A DNA stretch of 64,000 nt from Chitinophagaceae bacterium (GCA_004173235.1 SEAC01000006.1:1-64000), one strand, 5' to 3'; shown: positions 49,921 through 58,786, numbered from the stretch's first letter. The notes: generated by a model from the letters alone, not told the origin. Program-made: numbers and translations.

Positions 49921-51300
49921 ATGAAAGCCGAACCTGTGAGCCCGCTCCTCATCCGCAAATATAACCAGCCCGTGCCGCGCTATACGAGCTATCCTACCGT
50001 ACCCTACTGGCACGATGGCGCGGATGCGGAGGCCTGGAAGGAGCGGTTTGCACGCCAGTTTCACGAGGAGAACCATACCCACGGCATTTCACTATACCTC
50101 CACCTGCCGTTTTGCGAATCGCTTTGCACATATTGCGGCTGCAATAAGAAGATCACCACCAACCACAGCGTGGAGGATCCGTACATGCAGGCCCTTCTAA
50201 AGGAATGGAAGCTTTACCGCAAAGTGATGCAACAAACGCCCGTCATCCGCGAGCTGCACCTCGGCGGCGGGACGCCTACCTTCTTTTCGCCGCAAAACCT
50301 GAAGCGGATGCTTACCGAGCTGCTCCGCGGCGTGGTGGTGCACCCACAGCGGCAATTCAGCGTGGAAGGCCATCCCAACAACACCACGCCTGGTCACCTC
50401 AAAGTGCTGTTCGACCTCGGCTTCCGCCGTATTTCCTACGGTGTGCAGGACCTTGACCCCGAAGTGCAGCGCGTCATCAACCGCATCCAGCCGTTTGAAA
50501 ATGTGCAGCGCGCCACCGAAGCCGCACGCAAGGCCGGGTTCACTTCGGTCAACTTCGACCTCATCTATGGGCTGCCGCTCCAGACCGTTGCCGGGATGAC
50601 CGAAACGATCCGCTCCGTGATCACCCTCAAGCCCGACCGCATCGCCTTTTACAGCTATGCACATGTGCCCTGGACTAGCCGCGCACAACGACTTTTTGAT
50701 GAAAGCCATCTGCCCTCGGCGGAGCAAAAGCTCGAATTATACCGTTTGGGGAAAGAATTGCTTACCGAGGCCGGCTACGAAGACGTCGGCATGGATCACT
50801 TTGCGCTGCCTACCGATGAACTGAGCAAGGCGCGTGCGGAAGGACGCCTGCACCGCAACTTTATGGGCTACACCACCCAGGATACCGGCCTGCTGCTTGG
50901 ACTTGGCGTTTCGAGCATTTCCGATGCCGGAAGCGCGTTTGCACAGAATGCGAAAACGCTGCAGGACTACTATGCTCATATCAATGAAGGGAAGCTGGCC
51001 GTTGTAAAGGGCTATTTTCTAACCGATGAAGACCTTGCCTTCCGATCCTACATCCTCGACGCCAGCTGTCGCGGACGCGTGAGCTTCCGCCCGGAACACC
51101 TGCCGTTGCTGCGGCTCTACACTTTCCCGGTGCTAAAGCAACTGGCGGGAGACGGCCTGGTGGATTGGAACGAAGCGGGCATGACGATCACAGCGCTGGG
51201 CCGGCATTTCATCCGCAACATCTGCGCTGCCTTCGACCTGCTGAAATTAAGGAGCGAGGAAAACGGGGAGGCCGCGAGGAGGTTTAGTCAGGCGATATGA
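49921..51300 (+). CDS. hemN: Oxygen-independent coproporphyrinogen III oxidase
   Basis: A 459-residue radical-SAM enzyme that decarboxylates coproporphyrinogen III to protoporphyrinogen IX without oxygen. The Fe-S motif is CESLCTYCGC (Cys65, Cys69, Cys72, with Cys74). Other landmarks are YNQPVPRYTSYPTVPYWHD at the N end, HLGGGTPTFFSPQNL, FSVEGHPNNTT, RISYGVQDLDPEVQRVINRIQP and NFDLIYGLPLQT. The C-terminal HemN domain (GLGVSSISDAGSAFAQN) shows it is true HemN, not HemW. Oxygen limitation is the usual signal, which agrees with the promoter site. Confidence 0.96.
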   Translation: MKAEPVSPLLIRKYNQPVPRYTSYPTVPYWHDGADAEAWKERFARQFHEENHTHGISLYLHLPFCESLCTYCGCNKKITTNHSVEDPYMQALLKEWKLYRKVMQQTPVIRELHLGGGTPTFFSPQNLKRMLTELLRGVVVHPQRQFSVEGHPNNTTPGHLKVLFDLGFRRISYGVQDLDPEVQRVINRIQPFENVQRATEAARKAGFTSVNFDLIYGLPLQTVAGMTETIRSVITLKPDRIAFYSYAHVPWTSRAQRLFDESHLPSAEQKLELYRLGKELLTEAGYEDVGMDHFALPTDELSKARAEGRLHRNFMGYTTQDTGLLLGLGVSSISDAGSAFAQNAKTLQDYYAHINEGKLAVVKGYFLTDEDLAFRSYILDASCRGRVSFRPEHLPLLRLYTFPVLKQLAGDGLVDWNEAGMTITALGRHFIRNICAAFDLLKLRSEENGEAARRFSQAI

Positions 51301-51308
51301 GGGAGAGC

Positions 51309-51408
51309 GTGAGCCGTGAGCCGTGAGCAAAGGCTAATACGAAGAAGGGATGCCGAGGCATCCCTTTGTTATATATCATGCAGAAGCGCTCACGGCTGAC
51401 GGCTCACG
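51309..51408. repeat. Facing pair of heptamer arrays (GTGAGCC / GCTCACG)
   Basis: GTGAGCC x3 (51309-51328) faces GCTCACG GCTGACG GCTCACG (51388-51408), with the hemN terminator in the middle. Same family as 14529-14645. Confidence 0.85.
51347..51368 (+). terminator. Terminator after hemN
   Basis: GGGATGCC/GGCATCCC with a tight loop, followed by TTTGTT. Confidence 0.8.
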
Positions 51409-51411
51409 TAC

Positions 51412-51747
51412 CTACGCCATCTGCACCTGGTCCGCAATGTCCTGCATCGAAATGCCGAGGTGGCTTTCGTCGAACACGCATTCGCCGTTCTTAACAACGA
51501 GCACTTGTGGCGACTCGTGCGGAACGCCGAAGCGCTGGGCCACCTGCTGGGAGAGGGGGCGTTGGGTGATGACGTCGAGGAGCCAGAAGTCGGTGGCTGC
51601 CGGCTTTTGAGCCTTGTCTACGCGCTGAAAAGCGACGCTGCTTATGGAGCAACGGTTGCTGTGCTTGAAAATGACCTGGGGTGTTTCCTTCGAACGTTCG
51701 ATCAGCTCCTGGAGCTGGTCGTCGGAGGTTAGCGTCTTCCACTGCAT
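51412..51747 (-). CDS. ytxJ: Bacillithiol-system redox protein YtxJ
   Basis: A 111-residue thioredoxin-fold protein of the YtxJ (BrxC) family, a monothiol bacilliredoxin that removes bacillithiol from protein cysteines. The active Cys is in FKHSNRCSISSVAF, followed by the thioredoxin-like strand FWLLDVI and the cis-Pro segment VPHESPQVLVVKNGE. ATG at 51747. A 44-residue lipoprotein gene lies 5 bases upstream on the same strand, so they are probably one transcript. Confidence 0.93.
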   Translation of the reverse strand: MQWKTLTSDDQLQELIERSKETPQVIFKHSNRCSISSVAFQRVDKAQKPAATDFWLLDVITQRPLSQQVAQRFGVPHESPQVLVVKNGECVFDESHLGISMQDIADQVQMA

Positions 51748-51752
51748 GGGCA

Positions 51753-51887
51753 CTAGATTTTTGCGGACTTCACCGTGCCTTTATAGGCGGTGGAGGGGCA
51801 GCCGTATTTGCTGCGCGAAGTAAAGCAGGAGGCCATCGACATGGTGAGGGCGCTCAGCAGTACCAGGGTCGTTAATTTGTTTTTCAT
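51753..51887 (-). CDS. Tiny lipoprotein upstream of ytxJ
   Basis: A 44-residue protein too short for usual gene finders. It has a positively charged start (MKNKLTT), a hydrophobic core (LVLLSALT) and a lipobox ending MAS-Cys21. A short polar mature part follows, with KYGCPSTAYKG. A lipid anchor on Cys21 and export are predicted. Small lipoproteins with a KYGCPS motif are, to my memory, frequent in Bacteroidota. AACCTCCCGGTC precedes the ATG, with no clear Shine-Dalgarno. It ends 5 bases before ytxJ. Confidence 0.7.
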   Translation of the reverse strand: MKNKLTTLVLLSALTMSMASCFTSRSKYGCPSTAYKGTVKSAKI

Positions 51888-51946
51888 GACCGGGAGGTTT
51901 GTTGATAAACGGTTTAATATTGCCGGATATTACCCCAAAAGTAGGA

Positions 51947-53308
51947 ATGAATATCCATTTTATCTCCATTGGCGGGTCGGTGATGCACCAGCTCGCAATA
52001 GCATTAAAGCGAAAAGGATACCAGATTTCCGGTTCCGACGATGAGATCTTCGAACCGGCCCTTTCCAACCTGTCGGCCGAGGGCCTGCTTCCTTCCGAAA
52101 TGGGCTGGCAGCCGGCGCGCGTTCATGCCGGGCTCGATGCCGTCATTCTCGGGATGCATGCTCGCCTCGACAACCCGGAGCTGCAGCGCGCTCGCGAGCT
52201 CGATCTCCCCATCTATTCTTTCCCCGAATACATTTACCAGGAGAGCCGCAACAAGCAGCGCGTGGTAGTGGGCGGCAGCCACGGCAAAACCACCACCACT
52301 TCGATGATCATGCACGCACTTCGTGCCGCCGGCCGTCCGTTCGACTACCTGGTGGGCGCACGCCTCCCGGGTTTCGATCAATCGGTGAACATCACCGAGG
52401 CGCCCGTGATCATTTGCGAGGGCGACGAATACCCCGCATCCGCCATCGAGAAGCGTCCGAAGTTTCACTTCCTTTTCCCGCAGGTGGCCATCCTCACCGG
52501 CATCGCCTGGGATCACATTAACGTGTTTCCCACCTTCGACAACTACCTCGAGCAGTTCCGCATTTTCATCGGCATGATCGAAAAGAACGGGTTACTGATA
52601 TACAACGAAACCGACGCGGAACTCGCGAAGCTCATTGAAGAAACACGCCGCTCCGACATTCGCTATGCGCCCTATGGCGTGTTGCCGCACGAGATCGACA
52701 ATGGCCGCACCAGCGTGACGATCGATGGCGTCGCTACTTACCTAAGGGTTTTTGGCGCTCACAACCTGCTCAACATGCATGCAGCCTGGCTGGTGTGCAG
52801 GGAGCTGGGTATGGAAGCCCCGGAGTTTGCGAAAGGAATCTCCTCCTTTACAGGCGCTGCGCGCAGACTGGAGCTGCTGGGCGAGAACGCTTCGACGATT
52901 GTCTACCGCGACTTTGCACACGCGCCATCCAAAGTGAAAGCAACCATCGATGCGGTGCGGCAGCAATTTCCTTCCAAACGAATGCTGGCCATTCTGGAGC
53001 TGCATACGTACAGTTCGCTCAATGCCAAATTCATGGAGGAATATGCCGGCGCGCTCGATGCAGCCGACGAAGCGGTGGTGTTCTATGCCAGGCACGCGCT
53101 GGAGATCAAGCGGCTGCCCGAGCTGCCAAAGGAAGCTGTGCACCGTGGCTTCGCAAACGAGCAGCTGCAGGTATTCAACGATAGGAAGGAGCTGGAAGAG
53201 TGGTTTGCGGAGAGCAGCTACGACAATGCAGTGGTGCTCCTAATGAGCTCCGGCAACTACGATGGACTGGAGCTCCCGCCGCTCGTGGAGCGGATCCTCG
53301 CGTCCTGA
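51947..53308 (+). CDS. Mur ligase family protein (Mpl-like)
   Basis: A 453-residue ATP-dependent Mur ligase. It has the three-domain layout: N-terminal UDP-MurNAc binding (HFISIGGSVMHQLAIALKRKG, SGSDDEIFEP), the central ATPase with P-loop VVGGSHGKTTTTSMIMHAL, and a C-terminal domain (LGENASTIVYRDFAHAPSKVKATIDAV). It resembles Mpl, which joins recycled murein tripeptide to UDP-MurNAc, and is often annotated peptidoglycan synthetase in Bacteroidota. MurC is the alternative; the DFAHAP motif favours Mpl. ATG at 51947, following a near-consensus TAATATTG. Confidence 0.9.
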   Translation: MNIHFISIGGSVMHQLAIALKRKGYQISGSDDEIFEPALSNLSAEGLLPSEMGWQPARVHAGLDAVILGMHARLDNPELQRARELDLPIYSFPEYIYQESRNKQRVVVGGSHGKTTTTSMIMHALRAAGRPFDYLVGARLPGFDQSVNITEAPVIICEGDEYPASAIEKRPKFHFLFPQVAILTGIAWDHINVFPTFDNYLEQFRIFIGMIEKNGLLIYNETDAELAKLIEETRRSDIRYAPYGVLPHEIDNGRTSVTIDGVATYLRVFGAHNLLNMHAAWLVCRELGMEAPEFAKGISSFTGAARRLELLGENASTIVYRDFAHAPSKVKATIDAVRQQFPSKRMLAILELHTYSSLNAKFMEEYAGALDAADEAVVFYARHALEIKRLPELPKEAVHRGFANEQLQVFNDRKELEEWFAESSYDNAVVLLMSSGNYDGLELPPLVERILAS

Positions 53309-53376
53309 CAATTTAACACTTCGGCTTTCGTAAAGAGCTATCTTTAGGCCCTCATAAGCAACTGGAATTCGTACGC

Positions 53377-54147
53377 ATGTTACAACTCAAAAAGCCGCTG
53401 GCAGTCATTGATATCGAAGCGACCGGAAATAATGTGGCCACGGACAGGATCGTGGAGGTCGCGATCATCAAGCTGATGCCGGACGGTGCCCGCACCGTTA
53501 AGCGCAAGCTCCTCAACCCCGGCATCGAGATACCGGCCAACATCACCGACATTCACGGCATCACCAACGAGATGGTAAAAGACGCGCCTGCCTTCAAACA
53601 GGTGGCGCAGGAACTGAAGCAATACCTCGATGGTTGCGACCTAGCCTGCTACAACGCCTACCGCCTCGATGTTCCGCTGCTGGTGGAAGAATTCATCCGC
53701 GCCGATGTGGACTTCGACATGAAGAGCCGCAAGGTGGTGGACGTGCAGAAGATCTACCACCAGATGGAGCCACGCAACCTCGCTGCCGCGTATAAGTTCT
53801 ACTGCGAGAAAACGCTCGAAGGTGCGCACGGTGCCGAAGTGGACGCATCGGCCACTGCCGAAATCCTTTTCGCACAGGTGGAGCGTTACCCGCAACTGGG
53901 TACTTCGCTCGATACCGTCATTAAGGGTGTTGGTGAAGACCAGATCGTTGACTTTGCCCGCCGCTTCGTATTTAACGAAAAGGGCGTGGAAACCTTCAAC
54001 TTCGGAAAGCACAAGGGCCGCACGGTGGCCGACGTTCTGAAGGCCGAGCCGCAGTACTACGACTGGATGATGAAGGGTGAGTTCCCGATGAACACCAAGC
54101 AAAAACTAACTGAACTGTATACCCGGATCATGCTGAAAAAAGCCTGA
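53377..54147 (+). CDS. DnaQ-family 3'-5' exonuclease with DUF3820-like C-terminus
   Basis: A 256-residue DEDDh exonuclease. The exonuclease fold (about 5-175) shows VIDIEATGNNVATDRIVEVAII (Exo I), ITDIHGITNEMVKDAP, YNAYRLDVPLLVEEF (Exo II) and HGAEVDASATAEIL (Exo III). A C-terminal segment (about 195-256) reads FNFGKHKGRTVADVLKAEPQYYDWMMKG, the small DUF3820/quorum-sensing-virulence-factor-like domain found fused to such nucleases. It is likely a DNA proofreading or repair accessory rather than the polymerase epsilon subunit itself. A possible TATCTTTA box is near 53340. Confidence 0.92.
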   Translation: MLQLKKPLAVIDIEATGNNVATDRIVEVAIIKLMPDGARTVKRKLLNPGIEIPANITDIHGITNEMVKDAPAFKQVAQELKQYLDGCDLACYNAYRLDVPLLVEEFIRADVDFDMKSRKVVDVQKIYHQMEPRNLAAAYKFYCEKTLEGAHGAEVDASATAEILFAQVERYPQLGTSLDTVIKGVGEDQIVDFARRFVFNEKGVETFNFGKHKGRTVADVLKAEPQYYDWMMKGEFPMNTKQKLTELYTRIMLKKA

Positions 54148-54161
54148 TCGCACTGTCGCTC

Positions 54162-54929
54162 GTGGAGAAGATTGTCATCATACCAACCTACAACGAGAAA
54201 GAAAACGTCGAGGCGATCATCCGCGCCGTGCAGGGCCTGAAGCAGGACTTCCACGTGCTGATCATCGACGACGGTTCACCCGACGGCACGGCCGATATCG
54301 TGCGCACCCTCATGCCCGAGTTCGAGGGAACGCTCTTCCTCGAAGAACGCCGCGGCAAGCTTGGACTGGGAACCGCTTATATACATGGTTTCAAGTGGGC
54401 GCAAACGCATGGCTACAGTTTCATCTTCGAGATGGATGCCGACTTCTCGCACCCGGTGGCAAAGCTTCCGGAGCTGTATGCCGCCTGCAAAACCGGCGGT
54501 GCCGATGTGGCCGTAGGCTCGCGTTATGTGCGCGGCGGAGGCGTGCACAACTGGCCCACCGATCGTATTGCCCTTTCAAAAGGGGCGTCCGTTTATACAC
54601 GCATGATTCTCTGGATGCCGGTAGCCGACCCCACGGCAGGCTTTGTTTGCTATAAGCGCGAAGTGCTGGAAGCGATCAACTTCGACGAGATACACTTCGT
54701 GGGTTATGCGTTTCAGATCGAAATGAAATTTGCCGCCTGGAAGCTGGGATTCAAGATCAAGGAAGTGCCGATCCTCTTTACCGACCGCACGTTTGGCGAG
54801 TCGAAGATGAGCAAAGGCATCGTCAAGGAAGGCATACTGGGCGTGCTCAAGCTGCGTTGGTACAGCATCTTCACTTCCTATCGCCGGAAAGTGCGTATCA
54901 AAGGCGAAACGGCGCGCTCCATCCATTAA
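54162..54929 (+). CDS. Polyprenol-phosphate mannosyltransferase (DPM1-like GT2)
   Basis: A 255-residue GT2 enzyme resembling dolichyl-phosphate mannose synthase. It is expected to transfer mannose or another hexose from GDP/UDP-sugar to polyprenyl phosphate at the inner membrane. Signatures are VIIPTYNEKENVEAII, IIDDGSPDGTADIV, IFEMDADFSHP (metal DAD) and GSRYVRGGG. The catalytic/acceptor RTFGESKMSKGIVKEG closes it. There is no C-terminal membrane domain. GTG start at 54162, 14 bases after the exonuclease gene, probably the same transcript. Confidence 0.93.
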   Translation: MEKIVIIPTYNEKENVEAIIRAVQGLKQDFHVLIIDDGSPDGTADIVRTLMPEFEGTLFLEERRGKLGLGTAYIHGFKWAQTHGYSFIFEMDADFSHPVAKLPELYAACKTGGADVAVGSRYVRGGGVHNWPTDRIALSKGASVYTRMILWMPVADPTAGFVCYKREVLEAINFDEIHFVGYAFQIEMKFAAWKLGFKIKEVPILFTDRTFGESKMSKGIVKEGILGVLKLRWYSIFTSYRRKVRIKGETARSIH

Positions 54930-54943
54930 CTTCGGCTCCTGAC

Positions 54944-55004
54944 GGGCTACGCCCGTTCTTGCGAGCGAAGCACGCGCTGGAGTTTGCCTCGCTTCGCTCG
55001 CGAA
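54944..55004. repeat. Palindromic intergenic element
   Basis: ACGGGC-TAC-GCCCGT near 54945, then GCGAGCGAAGC and GCTTCGCTCGC as an inverted pair, between the GT2 and EamA genes. The TAC-centred hairpin resembles in style the REP-like units by the RAYT gene. Confidence 0.6.
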
Positions 55005-55015
55005 GACATCCACCT

Positions 55016-55888
55016 ATGCGCAAAGCGTTACTTCAACTTCACGGGGCTGTATTTCTCTGGGGCTTCACTGGCGTGCTTGGCCGGGTGATCACGCTGAGCC
55101 AGACCTGGCTGGTGTGGTACCGGCTGCTGATCACCGTGGTGAGCCTGTGGGTGTTGTATGCCTTTCTCGGTAAGATCCGCCACATTCCGCTGCGCTCGGC
55201 GCTTTTCATCGCCTTTATCGGTTTCATACTTGCCTTGCACTGGGTTTGTTTTTACGGAAGCATCAAGTACAGCAACGTGACCATTGCGCTTACTTGTTTG
55301 TCTACGACGGCGTTGCTTGCATCGTTCCTCGAACCCATCATCGTAGGACGAAAATTCGACTGGGTGGAGATCGGGCTGGGCCTCTTTGCCATTGCGGGCA
55401 TCATACTTATTTACAACACGCACCTCCAGTTCTCAACGGGCATTGTCATCGGGCTTATTTCTGCGCTGCTCACCGTGCTTGTGTCGGTCACCACGAAGCG
55501 CATCATCAACCAATACGAACCCGAAGCGCTGACCCTGTACCAGCTCACGGGAGGTTTTGCCGGCCTGAGCATCCTGCTTCCATTTTACCAGAAGTTCTAC
55601 CCCGAGCCCAACTCGGTTCCGGTTGCCATCGACTGGCTGTGGCTCACGGTGCTGGCATGGGGATGCACCATCCTCACGTTCTTCCTTTACATCCGTGCGT
55701 TGAAAAAGGTGAGCGCTTTTACCATGAACCTGGTGCTCACTTTGGAGCCGGTGTACGGCATTCTGCTCGCCTTTGTTTTTTACAAAGAAAATAAGGAGAT
55801 CAGCAACTGGTTCTACCTCGGCTTCGCACTGATCTCCATTGCGGTGGTGGTGCATACGTGGCGGTTGTTGCGAAGAAGGGAAAGTTAG
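55016..55888 (+). CDS. EamA family (DMT) transporter
   Basis: A 290-residue ten-helix inner-membrane protein of the drug/metabolite transporter superfamily, built of two EamA repeats (about 5-135 and 145-285). The first repeat shows HGAVFLWGFTGVLGRVITLS and WVCFYGSIKYSNVTIALTCLSTTALLAS. The second ends with YIRALKKVSAFTMNLVLTLEPVYGILLAFVFYKENKE, the usual last motif. The ATG at 55016 is chosen since the first helix begins there; the upstream frame crosses a repeat. Substrate unknown (amino acid or metabolite export is common). Confidence 0.92.
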   Translation: MRKALLQLHGAVFLWGFTGVLGRVITLSQTWLVWYRLLITVVSLWVLYAFLGKIRHIPLRSALFIAFIGFILALHWVCFYGSIKYSNVTIALTCLSTTALLASFLEPIIVGRKFDWVEIGLGLFAIAGIILIYNTHLQFSTGIVIGLISALLTVLVSVTTKRIINQYEPEALTLYQLTGGFAGLSILLPFYQKFYPEPNSVPVAIDWLWLTVLAWGCTILTFFLYIRALKKVSAFTMNLVLTLEPVYGILLAFVFYKENKEISNWFYLGFALISIAVVVHTWRLLRRRES

Positions 55889-55908
55889 GGGAGTTTGGCA
55901 CCTTACGA

Positions 55909-55957
55909 CGTCATTGCTTCGAAAACTCGGCTCAAGCCTCGATTCCTCGCAATGACG
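55909..55957. repeat. Small element with perfect CGTCATTGC / GCAATGACG ends
   Basis: A 49-base sequence between converging genes with 9-base perfect terminal inverted repeats. A longer relative lies at 16113-16216. Confidence 0.65.
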
Positions 55958-55969
55958 ATCCTATCGAAC

Positions 55970-56686
55970 TTACGCTGCCGTACTGATATACTTCACCAAA
56001 CTTCTTTTTGCAATAGGCAGCACCGTCTCTTCAATAGGGAATTGCAATTCCGTTTCGATGCAATACACAGCCGGGTTGGGAAGGTCGCGGCGCTGCTGAA
56101 TGAGTTCCGACTTAAGATGCTCATACGTTTGGAAAGGCGAGCGGCGCCATTCGTCCACGTACGACGTTTTCATGGCGCGGTACTTCTCATCGTGTTTTTC
56201 AAAAATGGAAAGGCGGTATTGGTAAACCCGCGTCTGGCGGACAGTTCCGGCGCTGAGAAAAAAGTAGCCTTCCTGCATGTCGAGCGGAACAAGGCCTACC
56301 GGCGAAATGCTGAGGGCGCCTTCAACGAACTCATAGATCTCCGCCCCATTGCTGATGGTCGTCTTGAGCTCGGTTTCGGAATAATGAATGATGTCTTCGA
56401 GTTCCTGCATCAGCCCATCGTCGGCTATCATGGCTTCGTAAAGCACCTGCAGTTTTTCGATCTGCAAACCGGTGAGCTTTTTCGGAAAATGCTCCTGAAG
56501 GTATTTTTTGTTTTCGCGGAAGGCGACGATGTTGTTATAATGAAACACCGCATCGGCCAGTTGCGGGTACAACCGGTTCTCGTAGAAATGGCGGTTGATC
56601 TCCTGGAGATAGGCGAGGAGCGTGTATTTTTTCAGTTCGAAGTCGATAAAGCCTTCGGCGAACCAGGTTTCAGAAAGCTGCTTCAT
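55970..56686 (-). CDS. Conserved-looking protein, unknown
   Basis: A 238-residue soluble protein with no signal peptide or membrane helix and no motif I recognise. It is mostly helical and charged in the first 130 residues (FIDFELKKYTLLAYLQEINRHFYENRLYPQL). A more strand-like part follows (SISPVGLVPLDMQEGYFFLS, TRVYQYRLSIFEKHDEKYRAM, VYCIETELQFPIEETVLPIAKRSL). Codon use is even and the start is clear (ATG at 56686), so it is almost surely a real gene. Neighbours (EamA, SixA-like phosphatase) give no hint. Confidence 0.8.
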   Translation of the reverse strand: MKQLSETWFAEGFIDFELKKYTLLAYLQEINRHFYENRLYPQLADAVFHYNNIVAFRENKKYLQEHFPKKLTGLQIEKLQVLYEAMIADDGLMQELEDIIHYSETELKTTISNGAEIYEFVEGALSISPVGLVPLDMQEGYFFLSAGTVRQTRVYQYRLSIFEKHDEKYRAMKTSYVDEWRRSPFQTYEHLKSELIQQRRDLPNPAVYCIETELQFPIEETVLPIAKRSLVKYISTAA

Positions 56687-56769
56687 AAGCGGGCTGTTTA
56701 CACTTCAATATACAAAGAGGGAAAAACAAATAGGATACCGGATTATATTTAAACCGTTAAAACACAACC

Positions 56770-57255
56770 ATGCGCACCCTTTGCCTTTTTGCTGCCTTGC
56801 TCTTGGCTTCGTGCCAAACCACCCGCTATTACATCGTGCGACACGGTGAAAAATCCAACCCCGGCGCCGGCATGACCAGCGATGTGCCGCTGTCGCCCGC
56901 CGGTGAAGAGCGTGCGCAGGCCTTGCTCGTTCGCCTGCAGGACGCGCGGTTGCGCTATGTATACAGCACCGACTACCTACGCACCAAAGCCACGGCTGCG
57001 CCTTCGGCCTCGGCGGCCGGACTGGGACTCATTTTCTATGATCCTAAAGACACGGCATTCGTTGGCCGCGTGCTTGCGCAGGGCAAGGGCAACACGCTCA
57101 TTGTAGGACATTCCAATACGGTTGACGACCTCGTAAACCGCTTCCTCGGAAGGAAGGAGCTGACGGACCTTCCCGATTCTTCGTTCGGCGACCTGTTCAT
57201 TGTAACGAAGAGGGGTAAGCGCTTTTCGTATAAGCACGAGCATTTTGGGCTTTAG
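56770..57255 (+). CDS. SixA-like histidine phosphatase lipoprotein
   Basis: A 161-residue phosphohistidine-type phosphatase of the phosphoglycerate-mutase-like superfamily. The catalytic RHGE motif is at 24-27 (YYIVRHGEKS), the second arginine region is YSTDYLRTKATA, and the second catalytic His is in TLIVGHSNTVDD. Unusually for SixA it begins with a lipoprotein signal (FAALLLASC, lipid Cys15), so it should be membrane-anchored outside the cytoplasm. A bidirectional terminator follows. Confidence 0.9.
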   Translation: MRTLCLFAALLLASCQTTRYYIVRHGEKSNPGAGMTSDVPLSPAGEERAQALLVRLQDARLRYVYSTDYLRTKATAAPSASAAGLGLIFYDPKDTAFVGRVLAQGKGNTLIVGHSNTVDDLVNRFLGRKELTDLPDSSFGDLFIVTKRGKRFSYKHEHFGL

Positions 57256-57314
57256 GACAGCAAGAGAGCGTAACCGCTAAGGAAATAAGAGAAGAAGATA
57301 ATCGCGAAGAATAG

Positions 57315-57340
57315 AAAAGTCCCGCCGAGGCGGGACTTTT
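57315..57340. terminator. Bidirectional terminator between sixA-like and E2 genes
   Basis: A stem of about 11 base pairs, AAAAGTCCCGCC facing GGCGGGACTTTT, T-rich on both strands, between convergent genes. Outside it a looser inverted pair (GGAAATAAG near 57280, TTATTTCC near 57361) adds to the symmetry. Confidence 0.88.
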
Positions 57341-57406
57341 CGTTGAGATCTTTCGTAGACCTTATTTCCTTTTTTTCTTCGCGGTTTATCGCCGCGTTGG
57401 ATTGTA

Positions 57407-58786
57407 CTAGATCGCGCGGTTGAGATCGAAGTTTTCGAGTTCGTTGGCAACTGCAGTGAGGAAGGTGGCGCCCAGCGAGCCATCCACGATGCGGTGGTCG
57501 TAGGAGAGCGACAGGTACATCATATGTCGGATGGCAATCGAGTCGCCATGCGGTGTTTCGATCACCACGGGGCGCTTCTTGATGGCGCCCACGGCGAGGA
57601 TCGCTACCTGCGGCTGGTTGATGATCGGGGTTCCCATCAAGGAGCCGAACGTACCCACATTGGTAAGCGTAAAGGTGCCGTCGGAGATGTCTTCGGGTTT
57701 CAGCTTGTTATTGCGTGCAGCGTCCGCCATGCCGTTCACCTGCTTTGCAAGGCCAACGAGGTTGAAACCATCGGCATTCTTGATCACCGGAACGATCAGG
57801 TTGCCGCTTGGAAGCGCGGTGGCCATGCCGATGTTGATGTCTTTCTTGACGATGATGCGCGTTCCGTCGAGCGAAGAGTTGATCAGCGGGAACTTCTTGA
57901 TGCAGCGGACGATGGCTTCGATGAACAACGGCGTGAAGGTGATCTTCGTGCCCTCGCGCTTTTCAAATTCCTTCTTCGCCTTGTCGCGCCACATAACGAG
58001 GTTCGTTACATCGGCCTCGGTAAAGGAAGTAACGTGCGGACTCGTGTGCTTGCTGCGCACCATATGGTCGGCGATCAGTTTGCGCATGCGGTCCATCTCG
58101 ATGATCTCCACGTTGCCGGGATACTGGGCGGGCGCATCGTTCTGCTCCACCTTGTTCATCGGGATGACCATATCCTGGCGTTGCGGAGCCGGTGCACCTG
58201 CACCAGCCGGTGCTGCAGAGCCAGTTGAGCCCTGTGCTGCCGGCACCTTACCTGCTTTCTTATCGGAAACGTACTGGAGAATATCTTTTTTGGTGACGCG
58301 GCCTTCATTGCCGGTGCCTGGGATGCCTTCCAGTTCCTGCATGCCCACGCCTTCCTGTGCTGCGATGTTGAGCACGAGGGGAGAGTAGAAGCGGCCATTA
58401 CCTGCCTGCGCCGACGAGCTGCCGGTGCTGCCGGAAGGCGCTGCTTCCTGCGTGGAGCCGTTGGTGTTGGGCGCTTGGGCGGGTGCCGGGTCGGCAGCTT
58501 TGGGCGCTTCGGCTGCAGGAGCTGCCTGCGGGGCGGAGGCTGCACCACCGGTGCGCACACGCGCGATCACCGTGCCGATGGGCACCACGTCGTTGACGTT
58601 GAACAGCACTTCTTCGATGGTGCCTTCGGCGGTGGAGGGAACTTCGCTGTCTACCTTGTCGGTGGCGATCTCGAGCACCGTTTCGTCCATCCTGACGGCG
58701 TCTCCGGGCTTTTTATGCCATTTCAGGATCGTAGCCTCCATGATGCTTTCGCCCATCTTCGGCATTACCAGGTCAACTGTGGCCAT
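57407..58786 (-). CDS. 2-Oxoacid dehydrogenase E2 (dihydrolipoamide acyltransferase)
   Basis: A 459-residue E2 core of a 2-oxo-acid dehydrogenase complex, which moves the acyl group from lipoyl to CoA. The N-terminal lipoyl domain has Lys44 in IATDKVDSEVPS. An Ala/Pro-rich linker (about 80-130) and the E1/E3-binding domain (YSPLVLNIAAQEGVGMQELEGIPGTG) follow, then another Ala/Pro linker. The catalytic domain has TSPHVTSFTEADVTNLV and the active-site SYDHRIVDGSLGATFL. It might serve branched-chain 2-oxoacids or 2-oxoglutarate; E1 and E3 are not adjacent, so I leave the substrate open. Confidence 0.94.
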   Translation of the reverse strand: MATVDLVMPKMGESIMEATILKWHKKPGDAVRMDETVLEIATDKVDSEVPSTAEGTIEEVLFNVNDVVPIGTVIARVRTGGAASAPQAAPAAEAPKAADPAPAQAPNTNGSTQEAAPSGSTGSSSAQAGNGRFYSPLVLNIAAQEGVGMQELEGIPGTGNEGRVTKKDILQYVSDKKAGKVPAAQGSTGSAAPAGAGAPAPQRQDMVIPMNKVEQNDAPAQYPGNVEIIEMDRMRKLIADHMVRSKHTSPHVTSFTEADVTNLVMWRDKAKKEFEKREGTKITFTPLFIEAIVRCIKKFPLINSSLDGTRIIVKKDINIGMATALPSGNLIVPVIKNADGFNLVGLAKQVNGMADAARNNKLKPEDISDGTFTLTNVGTFGSLMGTPIINQPQVAILAVGAIKKRPVVIETPHGDSIAIRHMMYLSLSYDHRIVDGSLGATFLTAVANELENFDLNRAI

